Shown here: in pieces, positions 1 to 8,401 of the stretch
How positions within the stretch are numbered: the stretch's first letter is position 1
How the letters are laid out: each line of letters starts with the position of its first letter
From: Streptomyces sp. NBC_01233
Lineage (GTDB): Bacteria; Actinomycetota; Actinomycetes; Streptomycetales; Streptomycetaceae
Direction: 5' to 3'
DNA length: 64,000 bases
Assembly: GCF_035989305.1 (NCBI RefSeq)
Contig: NZ_CP108514.1
Span: 2,161,501 to 2,225,500 of the forward strand
Position numbers and translations under genes: made by a program
The notes under the pieces: model-generated
Databases searched by the model: none
What the model saw: the letters and a program-made list of their open reading frames with translations, nothing else
What the model was told of the DNA's origin: nothing

Positions 1-1
1 C

Positions 2-2788
2 GCCGCCCGGACGGTGGTGCTGCTCTCCACGGCCTACCTGAAGTCCGCCCGGGCCGTGGACGTGTGGGAGCGGGCCGCGGCCGAGGACCCGACCGGGGGC
101 CGCCGCCAGCTGGTGCCGCTGAGGGTGGGCGACGTACGGCTCTCCACGCCCTACATCGACCGCAACCCGGTGGACCTCTTCCGGCTCGACGAGGTGCACG
201 CCACCGCCGCCCTGCTGCGCGCGGTGGAACGGCCGATGGCGCTGCCCGACAGCGTCGCCAGCGCCTCCCAGCCCGGCCCCCGCTTCCCGGGCACCGTCCC
301 GAAGATCTGGAACGCGCCGCCGCGCAATCCCGGGTTCACCGGGCGCAGCATCGTGCTGGAGCGGATGCGCGACCAGCTCGGCGGCGGCATGGCCGTGGTG
401 CTGCCGCAGCCGCAGACCCTGTTCGGGCTCGGCGGCGTCGGCAAGACCCAGGTGGCGCTGGAGTACGTGCACCGGTTCATGGCCGACTACGACCTGGTGT
501 GGTGGATCTCCTCGGAGCAGACCGACGACGTGGTCGCGGCCCTCGCCGAGCTGGCCGTACGCCTGGGTGCACAGACCGGCGAGGACATGGCGGCCGCCTC
601 CCAGGAGGCGATCGACCTGCTGCGGCGCGGGGTGCCCTCCTCGCGCTGGCTGCTGGTCTTCGACAACGCGGACGATCCCGAGACGCTCAAGCGGTTCTTC
701 CCGCCGGGCGGCCCGGGCCACGTGCTGGTGACCTCCCGCAACCAGTCCTGGTCGCAGTACGGGGACGCGCTCCCGGTGGACGTGTTCCTGCGCGAGGAGT
801 CCATCGAGCACCTCCAGCGCCGGGCCCCGGGGCTCAGCAAGGACGACGCCGAGCAGGTGGCGGTGGCGGTGGGCGACCTGCCGCTGGCCGTCGAGCAGGC
901 GGGCGCCTGGATCGCGGAGACCGCGACGCCGGTGGCCGCGTACATCGAGCAGCTGGCCCAGCAGGCCGCGAGCGTACTGGCCCTGAACCAGCCGCCCGGC
1001 TATCCGGAGCCGGTGGCCGCCACCTGGAACATCTCGATAGAACGGCTGCAGTCCCGCTCCCCGGCCGCGGTCCGGCTGCTCCAGCTGTGCGCCTTCCTCG
1101 CGCCCGAGCCGATCTCCGCGAACCTGCTCTACAGCAAGGAGATGATCGACGCCCTCAAGCCCTACGACTCCTCCCTGCAGGAGAAGCTGGTGCTCGGCCG
1201 GGTGATCCGGGAGATCGGCCGGTTCGCGCTGGCCAAGGTCGACCAGGTCAGCAACAGCATCCAGGTGCACCGGCTGGTCCAGGCGGTGATCCGGGCCCAG
1301 CTGACCGAGGAGGAGCAGCGGGAGGCCCGGCACGCCGTCCACCGGATCCTGGCGGGCGCCCGGCCGGACGACGACGAGCCGATCGACAACCCGGAGACGT
1401 GGCCGCGGTTCAACACCATCTGGTCGCACCTGACCCCGTCCGAGGCCCGGTACTGCAAGGAGCCGGAGACCCGCCGACTGCTGATCGACCGCGTCCGCTA
1501 CCTGTGGAAGCGCGGCGACTTCAAGGCCGCGTACGCGCTCGGCGAGGAGCTGCGCGAAGCCTGGAAGGAGATGCTGGGCAACGACGACCTGCAGTACCTG
1601 TACCTGCGCTTCCACCTGTCGAACATCCTGCGCTCGCAGGGGCGGTTCGTGGAGGCGAAGGAGCTGGACGAGGTCACCCTGGAGCGCCAGCGGGCCGTGC
1701 TGGGCCCCTCGCACCCGCACACGTACATGACCATGAGCGGTCTCGCCAACACCCTGGGCGCGCTCGGCCAGTACGCGGAGGCGATGGAGCTGGCGACCGA
1801 CGCCCACGAGGGCTTCAGCCAGATCTTCCACGAGGCGCACCCGCGCACGCTGGCCGCCGCGAACAACCTGGCGCTGAACCTGCGGCTGGTGGGCCAGTAC
1901 ACCAGAGCCCGTGAGATCGACCAGGAGGTGCACGACCTGCGCACGGAGGTGCTCGGGCCCGAGCACCCGTACACCCTGTCCTCCGCGCAGAACCTCGCCC
2001 GCGACCTGCGCGAGGTGGGCCGGTACGAGGACTCGGTGCAACTGCTCAGCCGGACCTACGAGACCTACAAGCGGACGCTGGGGCGGGCCTTCCCCGGCAC
2101 CCTGTCGGCCGCGAAGAACCTGGCGGTGTCGCTGCGCCGGGCGGGCCAGCTGGAGGACGCGCTCCGGCTGACCACGGCCACCCGGGCCCGCTACCGGGCC
2201 AAGTACACCTCGGTCAACCCGGACCTGCTGTCCTGCGAGCTGAACCTGGCCTCGGACCTCTTCGCGACCGGGGACCCGGGCGGGGCGCGGGACCTGGCGC
2301 AGGAGGTGGTGGACGAGTACATGAAGGTGCCGGGCGAGCGGCACCCGTACACGCTGGCGGCCGTCAACAACCTGGCGGTCTTCCACTGGGGCACGGGCGC
2401 GGCGGAGACGGCGGCGACGATGCTGCGGCAGACGATCCGGCTGATGCGGGACGTCCTCGGCGACAACCATCCGCACACGGTCTTCGCCCACCTCAACCTG
2501 GCCAACACCCTGGCCGATCTGGGCGATCCGGAAGGCGCCCTGGAGCTGGAGCGGCTCGCCGTGATACGGCTGCGCGAGGCTCTCGGGGGGCACCATCCCG
2601 AGACCCTGGCGGCCGGCTCCAACATGGCGGTCAGCCTGGACTCGCTGGGCCGCAAGGAAGAGGCGGCCCGGCTGCGGGCGGAGGCGGTGTCCGAACTGAG
2701 CCGACTCCTCGGCGAGGACCACAGCCTGACCCGGTACGCCCGTGACGAGCGGCGCATCCACCGCGATCTGGAGCCTCTCGCCGTGTGA
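2..2788 (+). CDS. TIR / NB-ARC / TPR STAND protein (FxsT-like), 5' truncated
   Basis: The reading frame is open to the left edge, so the true start lies outside; 928 residues are visible. Residues 1-75 look like the end of a TIR-like domain (LLSTAYL followed by a W-E motif). A conserved linker (PKIWNAPPRNPGFTGR) leads to an NB-ARC P-loop GLGGVGKTQ near residue 145, a WWISSEQ strand and LLVFDNADD (Walker B). From about residue 530 the protein is tetratricopeptide repeats with recurring H-P-x-T and NNLA motifs. This layout matches actinobacterial FxsT-type proteins and other STAND ATPases that sense a signal and oligomerise. Ligand and output are unknown. A strong hairpin follows the stop, then a SLATT gene on the same strand. 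Confidence 0.85.
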   Translation, partial: AARTVVLLSTAYLKSARAVDVWERAAAEDPTGGRRQLVPLRVGDVRLSTPYIDRNPVDLFRLDEVHATAALLRAVERPMALPDSVASASQPGPRFPGTVPKIWNAPPRNPGFTGRSIVLERMRDQLGGGMAVVLPQPQTLFGLGGVGKTQVALEYVHRFMADYDLVWWISSEQTDDVVAALAELAVRLGAQTGEDMAAASQEAIDLLRRGVPSSRWLLVFDNADDPETLKRFFPPGGPGHVLVTSRNQSWSQYGDALPVDVFLREESIEHLQRRAPGLSKDDAEQVAVAVGDLPLAVEQAGAWIAETATPVAAYIEQLAQQAASVLALNQPPGYPEPVAATWNISIERLQSRSPAAVRLLQLCAFLAPEPISANLLYSKEMIDALKPYDSSLQEKLVLGRVIREIGRFALAKVDQVSNSIQVHRLVQAVIRAQLTEEEQREARHAVHRILAGARPDDDEPIDNPETWPRFNTIWSHLTPSEARYCKEPETRRLLIDRVRYLWKRGDFKAAYALGEELREAWKEMLGNDDLQYLYLRFHLSNILRSQGRFVEAKELDEVTLERQRAVLGPSHPHTYMTMSGLANTLGALGQYAEAMELATDAHEGFSQIFHEAHPRTLAAANNLALNLRLVGQYTRAREIDQEVHDLRTEVLGPEHPYTLSSAQNLARDLREVGRYEDSVQLLSRTYETYKRTLGRAFPGTLSAAKNLAVSLRRAGQLEDALRLTTATRARYRAKYTSVNPDLLSCELNLASDLFATGDPGGARDLAQEVVDEYMKVPGERHPYTLAAVNNLAVFHWGTGAAETAATMLRQTIRLMRDVLGDNHPHTVFAHLNLANTLADLGDPEGALELERLAVIRLREALGGHHPETLAAGSNMAVSLDSLGRKEEAARLRAEAVSELSRLLGEDHSLTRYARDERRIHRDLEPLAV

Positions 2789-2797
2789 TTCCACGGA

Positions 2798-2836
2798 GGG
2801 CGGCGGGGCCCCGCGACCGCGGGGCTCCCGCCGCCC
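2798..2836 (+). terminator. Strong hairpin between the STAND and SLATT genes
   Basis: GGGCGGCGGG at 2798-2807 pairs exactly with 2827-2836, and an inner GCCCCG pairs with CGGGGC at 2820-2825, leaving one bulged base. It starts 10 bases after the stop. It lacks a clear U tract, so it may terminate partly or stabilise the 3' end. Confidence 0.55.
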
Positions 2837-2860
2837 GCCACCCGACAGCAGGGGGGCGCT

Positions 2861-3769
2861 GTGACCGACAGCATGACTTTCCGAAACGAGGACCTGCCGG
2901 CCCTCTTCCACCACACCGACCAGGCGGCCGTCTCCCGGCAGCGGGAGTCCACCCAGGCCACCCGCACCCAGCTGGTGCTGCTCGTGGCCGCCGCGGGGGC
3001 CGCGGCACTGCCCTCGGGGCCGAAGCTGGGCTCGCTGTACCTCCTCGGGCTGCTGAGCGTGCTCGCGTACGCGGGGGTGCTGGGCGTGGGCATGCGGGCG
3101 ACCAGGCGCCGGGCGCGCCCGCAGTGGCAGCTCAACCGCAGCGCGGCGGAGTTCATCAAGTCCCTGGCCTGGCGGTACGCCGTGCACGGGGCGCCGTTCG
3201 GCAGCGAGGTCGGCGCGCCCGAGGAGACGTACCGGACCCGGCTGGAGGCGGGCCTGGCCGAGCTGCGGAAGATGGGCTGGGAGGATCCGCGGACGGCCGG
3301 GACGGTACCGGAGGGCGGGGAGATCACCGGCGCCATGCAGCGGCTGCGCGGGATGGGCTACCAGGTGCGGCGGGAGACGTACGTCCGGGACCGGCTGATC
3401 GAGCAGCGCAACTGGTACCGGCGGCGGACGGAGGTGTCCCGGCGGGCGACGAACCTGTGGTCGTGGACGATCGTGCTGCTGACCTGCCTGGCCCTGCTGT
3501 TCGCGCTGCTGGGGTCGTTCGGGTCGGGGCCCGGGCCGAAGCTGACCGCACTGCTGAGCGCGGCGGCCGCGGCCGGCATCGCCTGGAACGAGGTCCGCCG
3601 CCATCATCCGCTCATCGAGGCGCACTCCCTGATCGAGCAGGACCTGGCGGCGATGATGGTCGTGATGCAGACGACGATCACCGAGTCGCAGTGGCCCTCG
3701 TCGGTGTACGAGACCGAGCGGTACGTCTCCCCGCAGCACACCGACTGGCTTGCCCGGCACAGTAGTTGA
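2861..3769 (+). CDS. SLATT/DUF4231-type membrane protein
   Basis: 302 residues. There are two hydrophobic segments at about 38-54 and 58-76, a central soluble part, and a second pair near 205-226 and 232-247, followed by a helix rich in H, E and Q (HHPLIEAHSLIEQDLAAM). This arrangement is that of DUF4231 / SLATT proteins (SMODS- and SLOG-associating two-TM effectors), proposed from comparative genomics to be membrane effectors of nucleotide-activated conflict systems. The GTG start has a G-rich ribosome site (GGGGGG) a few bases upstream. The upstream neighbour is a TIR/NB-ARC protein and the convergent downstream neighbour is SLOG-like, which supports the family call. No activity has been shown from sequence. 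Confidence 0.72.
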   Translation: MTDSMTFRNEDLPALFHHTDQAAVSRQRESTQATRTQLVLLVAAAGAAALPSGPKLGSLYLLGLLSVLAYAGVLGVGMRATRRRARPQWQLNRSAAEFIKSLAWRYAVHGAPFGSEVGAPEETYRTRLEAGLAELRKMGWEDPRTAGTVPEGGEITGAMQRLRGMGYQVRRETYVRDRLIEQRNWYRRRTEVSRRATNLWSWTIVLLTCLALLFALLGSFGSGPGPKLTALLSAAAAAGIAWNEVRRHHPLIEAHSLIEQDLAAMMVVMQTTITESQWPSSVYETERYVSPQHTDWLARHSS

Positions 3770-3824
3770 GGCCCGGTCGAACCGTCACCCCGGTGGACCG
3801 CCGACCCGACGGCGGGGGCGTGGC

Positions 3825-4304
3825 TCAGTCCCTGGACACGCCCTCGCACCAGATGACGGTGACCGGCTTGCCGAGCGCCCGCGCGTAGGCGACGATCTCG
3901 CCGGTGCCTCCGTGCCCGCGCGCGGGCTGCCCGTCCCAGACGGCGACGAGGCGGTCGCAGGAGTCGGCGATGTAGGTGCCGGCGGCGTAGTAGGCCTCGT
4001 CCGTGGAGCGGGCGAAGTCCATCCGGATCTCCTGCGTGGCTCGGCGCTTGAGCCGTCGGTAGCGGGCCAGGGCCTCGGTGCCCTCGAAGCCGTCCTCGTA
4101 GTCCCCGCTGGGGATCACCACGGTCAGTCCCGCGCCGCATTCGAGCGCGATGGCGGCGAACAGCTGGTCCGCCCCCTCGGCGAGACTGGAGAACGCCTCC
4201 AACGGCCCTTCGTGGCCGCCCAGTACGGCGCGCAGGCCGTTCTCCACATGCCCGAGCACCGCATCCGGAATGGACCGGTGTCCGGTCACGCCGATACGTT
4301 TCAT
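3825..4304 (-). CDS. SLOG-fold (DprA/LOG-like) nucleotide-binding protein
   Basis: 159 residues from the ATG at 4304, preceded by GGGGGAGG; a GTG at 4331 would add nine residues but falls in a terminator stem. The N-terminus KRIGVTGHRSIPD is the G-x-T-G-H-R strand-loop seen in SLOG-superfamily Rossmann-like proteins. It is followed by SSLAEGADQLFA (the A-E-G-A-D loop), a VVIPSGDYEDGF strand and a C-terminal ALGKPVTVIWCEG strand. SLOG proteins bind or cleave nucleotides, or sense nucleotide signals. Here it faces a SLATT gene tail to tail, a pairing described for conflict systems, although convergent genes need not be co-regulated. Substrate unknown. Confidence 0.65.
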   Translation of the reverse strand: MKRIGVTGHRSIPDAVLGHVENGLRAVLGGHEGPLEAFSSLAEGADQLFAAIALECGAGLTVVIPSGDYEDGFEGTEALARYRRLKRRATQEIRMDFARSTDEAYYAAGTYIADSCDRLVAVWDGQPARGHGGTGEIVAYARALGKPVTVIWCEGVSRD

Positions 4305-4330
4305 GCAGAAACCTGCCTCCCCCGCGGACA

Positions 4331-4379
4331 CGCACCCCTGGACATCCTCCCAGAAGGCGGGAGGACGTCCAGGGGTGCG
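4331..4379 (-). terminator. 21-bp hairpin downstream of the protease gene
   Basis: Arms 4331-4351 and 4359-4379 pair with one mismatch around the loop AGAAGGC. It lies 20 bases after the protease stop and ends 27 bases before the SLOG ATG, so it probably ends protease transcription and insulates, or attenuates, the SLOG gene. Confidence 0.8.
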
Positions 4380-4398
4380 ACGGGGGCGTGAGGCACCG

Positions 4399-5286
4399 TC
4401 AGTAGACGCTGACCCCGTAGGCGTTCAGGGCCTCGACCACGGGCTGGAAGAAGGTCGTGCCGCCCGAGGAGCAGTTCCCGCTGCCGCCGGAGGTGAGGCC
4501 GACGGCGCGGGTGCCCGAGTAGAGCGGGCCGCCGCTGTCGCCGGGCTCGGCGCAGACGTTGGTGCGGATCATGCCGTAGACGATGTCGCCGCCGCCGTAG
4601 TTCACGGTGGCGTTGAGGCCGGTGACCCGGCCGCTGTGGATGCCGGTGGTGGAGCCGCGCCGGGTCACGGACATGTTGACCGTGGCGTTCACGGCGCTGG
4701 TGATGTCCTGGCTGCCGACGGTCCCCGGGGGCACCGGCGTGTTGCTCGCGTACTTGATGAGACCGTAGTCGTTGGTCGGGAAGCTGGAGCCGGTGGTGGT
4801 GCCGAGCACGGTGGTGCGGGCGGAGTTGGTCCACCAGGTGCCCGCGCCGTCGGTGCAGTGCCCGGCGGTCAGGGCGTAGTAGTTGCTGCCGCTGCGCACG
4901 TTGAAGCCCAGCGAGCAGCGCCAGCTGTTGGCATAGATCGCGTCGCCGCCGGAGGCCAGTTTGGTGAGCTTGCCGGGGGTGCGCTCGATGCGCAGCGCCC
5001 CGGCGTCCGCTCCGGCCTCGCGCTTGATTCTGTCGATGGCGGCGGCGGAGACGGTGGAGTCGGCGGTGACCACGAGGGTTCCGGTGGCGGGGTCGGTGTG
5101 CCAGGCGGTGCCTCCGACGTTGGCGCGCAGCACGGATGCGCTGGCCGACGCGAGCCGGTCGGCGCTGAATCCGCCGCCGTCCTGGGGGTCCGCGGTCGCC
5201 GCCGTGGGGACGGCGAACGCTGCGGCGGCGGCCAGGCCGGTGGCCGCCGCGAGCAGCCTGGTACGGGTCATGCGCTTGATCCTCAC
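4399..5286 (-). CDS. Streptogrisin-type secreted serine protease (S1)
   Basis: 295 residues. The GTG start has AGGAGG seven bases upstream. A signal peptide (residues 1-32, ending ATADP) is followed by a short pro-segment and a mature chymotrypsin-fold protease. The triad is visible: His in TAGHC, Asp in TNDYGLI, Ser in EPGDSGGP. Cysteine pairs (WRC/GHC, NVCAEP/GNC) fit the disulphides of streptogrisins A/B. The pro-segment (residues about 38-115, with [22 protein letters not shown]) is of the alpha-lytic protease pro-domain type that assists folding. It is expected to be exported and self-processed. It ends in a strong terminator. No chitin- or cellulose-binding domain is present. Confidence 0.93.
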   Translation of the reverse strand: MRIKRMTRTRLLAAATGLAAAAAFAVPTAATADPQDGGGFSADRLASASASVLRANVGGTAWHTDPATGTLVVTADSTVSAAAIDRIKREAGADAGALRIERTPGKLTKLASGGDAIYANSWRCSLGFNVRSGSNYYALTAGHCTDGAGTWWTNSARTTVLGTTTGSSFPTNDYGLIKYASNTPVPPGTVGSQDITSAVNATVNMSVTRRGSTTGIHSGRVTGLNATVNYGGGDIVYGMIRTNVCAEPGDSGGPLYSGTRAVGLTSGGSGNCSSGGTTFFQPVVEALNAYGVSVY

Positions 5287-5421
5287 TTCTCGTCCTCCTG
5301 GAGAGGGTCGGGGGCCCGGCGGATGTGGGGGTGCCTGAGCCCGTGAGGCGCAGCCGGGGGCACGGCGGGCGCATGAACTTTGGCCGTGCCCCTGACAAGC
5401 GCTGTCGGGAGTGTCCTGTCG

Positions 5422-6260
5422 TCAGATACCGGTCGCAAGAGCGGCTTTCAGCCTCGGCTCGCCCACCGCCACCTCGAAGGGGAGCGTGTTCCCCGGGGGC
5501 GGAAACGGGCGGAGGAAGTGGTCCGCGAAGGCGCAGGGGGGCAGCAGCGGCCGGTGGGAATCCACGGTGATCGCCCCGCCTGCGTCCGGTATGCCGGGCT
5601 GCAGGAAGCGGAAGCGGGAGCTGGACCGCCCGCCGGTGGCATCGCCGAACACGGCCCTGAGGCTGCCGCCGTCCTCGTCCACGGCGACCTGGAGGGTGTG
5701 CTCGGCGCCCTGGAAGGGGAAGGTCGGCTCCCCGGCGAGGCCGAGTCCGCGGGCCCGCCCGTCGGCGGTCTCCACCTGGACCCTTCGGTCCTCGGGATAC
5801 GGCCGGAAACGGCCCTGCGGCGCGAAGGCGGGGTCGTACGGGGCGGCCTCGACGCCCGTGCGGGCCCGGCGGACCTCGGAGGCGGGGCCGAAGACGCTTA
5901 CCGCCCACTCCCCTTCGCGGCGGATCACCACGATCCGCACCTCCCCGGCGGAGAGCCGGGAGGGCGCGGGCGGGGCCTCGTCGGCGGCCGGTACGGCGTC
6001 ACCCTCCCCCAGACTGCGTCGGGGGGACCCCCTGGTTCGCCGTCGAGGCGCAGGGCGTCGTGGGCGGTGGCGGTGAGCGCCACACCGCCGTCGGTCGCGC
6101 GCCAGAGCCCCGGGACGGCCGGAATTCGACCTTCCGGGTAGTCGGCGATCCCGTACGTGCCCGTCAGCGCGAGGGGACCGTAGGGGGCGGACACGGCCGC
6201 GGCCCCACCCTCGTGCCATGTCCGCCGGGCGGCATGCGGATCGTCTGCGTCGTCGCTCAT
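5422..6260 (-). pseudogene. DUF1684 protein gene with a frameshift
   Basis: The N-terminal half (ATG 6260, MSDDADDPHAARRTWHEGG...GTYGIADYPEG) and the C-terminal half (SAGEVRIVVIRREGEWAVSVFGP... to TGA at 5422) both match the usual DUF1684 pattern but lie in different frames. The frame changes across 6002-6032, which is a copy of the dispersed GGGGGTCCCCCC...GGGGGAGGG repeat. The full span is 839 bp; removing 32 bp would leave 807 bp and 268 residues, a normal size for the family. So insertion of the repeat, with net change of 2 modulo 3, probably broke the gene. A sequencing error in the G runs is the main alternative. DUF1684 has no established function. Confidence 0.75.
6002..6032 (-). repeat. 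Dispersed palindromic repeat inside the DUF1684 gene
   Basis: Read on the minus strand it begins GGGGGTCCCCCC and ends TGGGGGAGGG with GACGCAGTC between. The same ends and a similar centre occur at 29139, 40566, 52142, 57905 and, inverted, at 52017. Confidence 0.8.
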
Positions 6261-6337
6261 CCCGCTCACCCCTTCCACACGGGTCCGGACGGGAATCCCC
6301 TCGTACGCCGTCCGGACCTGTGAAACCTGAAGGAGCC

Positions 6338-7657
6338 TCAGCAGTCGCAGCCGCAGCAGTCACAGCTGCAGCAGCCGTCGCCACCGCCGCCACCGCTCCC
6401 GCCGCCACCACCGCTGGAACCATTGGTGCCGTTGCAGCAGTCGCAGCACTCACAGGCGTCGCACCACGGGTCCCGCTTCTTCCGTGACCATGGGCCCTCG
6501 TGTTCGGTGCAGCACATCTGGCAGGTGCAGAACAGCCCGAGGGCGACCGCGCAGCCGGCGAGCAGTCCGCGGCGGGGCCGCTGCGGCGGCGGCGCACCGC
6601 CGAATCCGCCCGGGCCCGTGGGCGGCATCCCGGGCCCGCCGGCTCCGCCGCCGTACGGGGCCCCGCCGTACGGAGCCCCGCCGTACGGGGCCCCGCCGTA
6701 CGGGTTCTGGCCGTACGGGTTCCCGCCCTGGCCGCCGTACGGCTGGCCCCCGTAGGGGTTGCCGCCCTGCCCGGCGGAGGCGGTCGCCGTGTGGGCGCAA
6801 CTGCCGGTCCCGAAGGCCCGGTCCACCGAGGTGCGCAGCTCGTGCACGAGCAGCCGGTGGGCGAGCCCCGCGTCCGCGAACTCGACCTCGCTCAGCGCGA
6901 GCCTGATGCCGTGCAGGGCGTCGTCGCAGAGCCGGCGGGCCTCGGTGAGCGAGGTCCCGGTGGCGGTGAGCGGGTTCCAGGCGCCCGCCGCGGCGTCGGC
7001 GCCCTGGTCCTCCACCGCGTCCAGCAGGTGCGCGAGCCGCCCGAAGTACCGGCCCGCCTCGGCCAGGGCCGGTGCGTTGCCTGGCCGTCCGGCCAGCTGC
7101 GCGGTATGGGCGAAGGCGGCGGCCGTCGCGGTCTCCGTCGGCTCGGTCACCACGAGCACCGGCGTGCCGGGGCCCGCCAGCGTCTCGATGCCCGCCTGCC
7201 GGTCCACGGCGTCGACGAGCACCGCCGTGTCGAAGCCGAGCGAGGCCCCGGTGCGGGCGCCGGCGCGGTCCCAGCCCCGGGCCACCTTGCGCGCGGCCGC
7301 GGCGATGGGTGCGCGGGCCAACAGCCCGTCCCGGTCCGCCACGTGGTCGCGCACCTTCGCGGAGGCGAGGACGAGCGAGACCGCGGCCGCGAGCCGCGCA
7401 CCCTCGCCCTGGGCGACCGGGGCGGTGCGCATCCCGCGCAGTGGGCAGGGCCCCGCGGTGCGTCGGGCGTCGGGCGCGGGACCCGACTGAGCCTCCGTCA
7501 GAACGGAGACGAGCAAGCCGTCATAGTTCGTGACGATCCGGGCGAACTGCCCGTGGTCTCCCCGAAGTGCCAGGCACAGCCCGCACAGATGGGCCATCCA
7601 CTCCGCTTTGAACCGCTCCCCCAGCCGGTGCGTGCAAGGTCTGACGATGCCGAACAA
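6338..7657 (-). CDS. DUF5685 protein with Gly/Tyr repeats and a Cys-rich tail
   Basis: 439 residues, apparently from a TTG start (FGIVRPCTHRL...), with a GGGGGAAG ribosome site. Residues 1-270 form the conserved DUF5685 part, with an early Cys cluster (C in VRPC, MAHLCGLC) that could bind metal. A repeat region follows (NPYGGQPYGGQGG, then four APYGG-like units), then a short hydrophobic stretch (GLLAGCAVALGLFCTCQMCC) and a tail with more than 15 cysteines ending CCSCDCCGCDC. The tail recalls metal-binding or palmitoyl/lasso-type Cys clusters, but no function is known. It is divergent from sepF across a 285-bp gap. The repeats are also visible at DNA level near 6655-6715. Confidence 0.8.
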   Translation of the reverse strand: MFGIVRPCTHRLGERFKAEWMAHLCGLCLALRGDHGQFARIVTNYDGLLVSVLTEAQSGPAPDARRTAGPCPLRGMRTAPVAQGEGARLAAAVSLVLASAKVRDHVADRDGLLARAPIAAAARKVARGWDRAGARTGASLGFDTAVLVDAVDRQAGIETLAGPGTPVLVVTEPTETATAAAFAHTAQLAGRPGNAPALAEAGRYFGRLAHLLDAVEDQGADAAAGAWNPLTATGTSLTEARRLCDDALHGIRLALSEVEFADAGLAHRLLVHELRTSVDRAFGTGSCAHTATASAGQGGNPYGGQPYGGQGGNPYGQNPYGGAPYGGAPYGGAPYGGGAGGPGMPPTGPGGFGGAPPPQRPRRGLLAGCAVALGLFCTCQMCCTEHEGPWSRKKRDPWCDACECCDCCNGTNGSSGGGGGSGGGGGDGCCSCDCCGCDC

Positions 7658-7942
7658 GCTGCTTCCCCCGTGTGTCGTACGCGTACCTGCCGGGCATCGT
7701 AGCGAGCCGTGTCGTTCACTCGAACGTCCCCATCGCTCACCCGCACGGCGGCAGTGGTCGTATTTTCACTCAGTCAGCAGTGGTAGCCATCAGGATCCTT
7801 GACCGTGCAACGGATGTTCTGCACCAGTACCGTCACGAAACCTCTGCGCGGCGGCTATCCACTTGGCGCGTTGTCAGCATCATGGACGAGCATAGGGGCA
7901 GCGGAGAGAAGACAGACTGACCGCGGTGAAAGGAGGCAGTCC

Positions 7943-8392
7943 ATGGGTTCGGTGCGCAAGGCGAGTGCCTGGCTGGGTCTCGTGGAGGACAGCGACGACG
8001 AGCGCTACTACGACGACGACTACGCGGAGGCCGCCCAGGGTTCGGTGGCCGGCCCCGGTGAGCAGTGGGTCACCGACCCGCGGGTGAAGGTGGCCTCCGA
8101 GTCGGCCGTGGAGCACGGCCGCCGGATCGCGACGGTCACCCCGGACGGCTTCCGTGACGCACGCGGCATCGGCGAGCTGTTCCGCGACGGGGTCCCGGTC
8201 ATCGTGAACCTGTCCTCGATGGACCCCGGCGACGCGAAGCGCGTGGTCGACTTCGCGGCCGGCCTGACCTTCGGGCTGCGCGGTTCGATCGAGCGGGTGG
8301 CGACCAGGGTCTTCCTGCTGACCCCGGCCGACACCCAGATCGTGAGCGGCGAGCCCGGCGGCCGCTCGCGCGACTTCTTCAACCAGAGCTGA
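7943..8392 (+). CDS. sepF: SepF-family cell-division protein
   Basis: 149 residues with a strong ribosome site (AAAGGAGG, seven bases before the ATG). The N-terminus [12 protein letters not shown] is the membrane-targeting amphipathic helix type; an acidic linker ([15 protein letters not shown]) follows. The C-terminal SepF domain (about 58-145) contains [43 protein letters not shown], the FtsZ-binding dimer core. SepF anchors FtsZ to the membrane in actinobacteria, which lack FtsA. The gene is not in the dcw cluster, so this is likely one of the paralogous SepF-like proteins of Streptomyces rather than the main one. Confidence 0.9.
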   Translation: MGSVRKASAWLGLVEDSDDERYYDDDYAEAAQGSVAGPGEQWVTDPRVKVASESAVEHGRRIATVTPDGFRDARGIGELFRDGVPVIVNLSSMDPGDAKRVVDFAAGLTFGLRGSIERVATRVFLLTPADTQIVSGEPGGRSRDFFNQS

Positions 8393-8401
8393 GCAGGGCC
8401 C

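Noticed and set aside
5422..6597. Reading frame starting at 6597 as a long DUF1684 protein
   Set aside because: Residues before about 6000 in this frame are arginine/proline-rich shadow sequence; the homologous N-terminus is in the other frame.
6655..6715. Short repeats that might look like a CRISPR array
   Set aside because: They are codon repeats (APYGG) of the DUF5685 gene, with no spacers of regular length.
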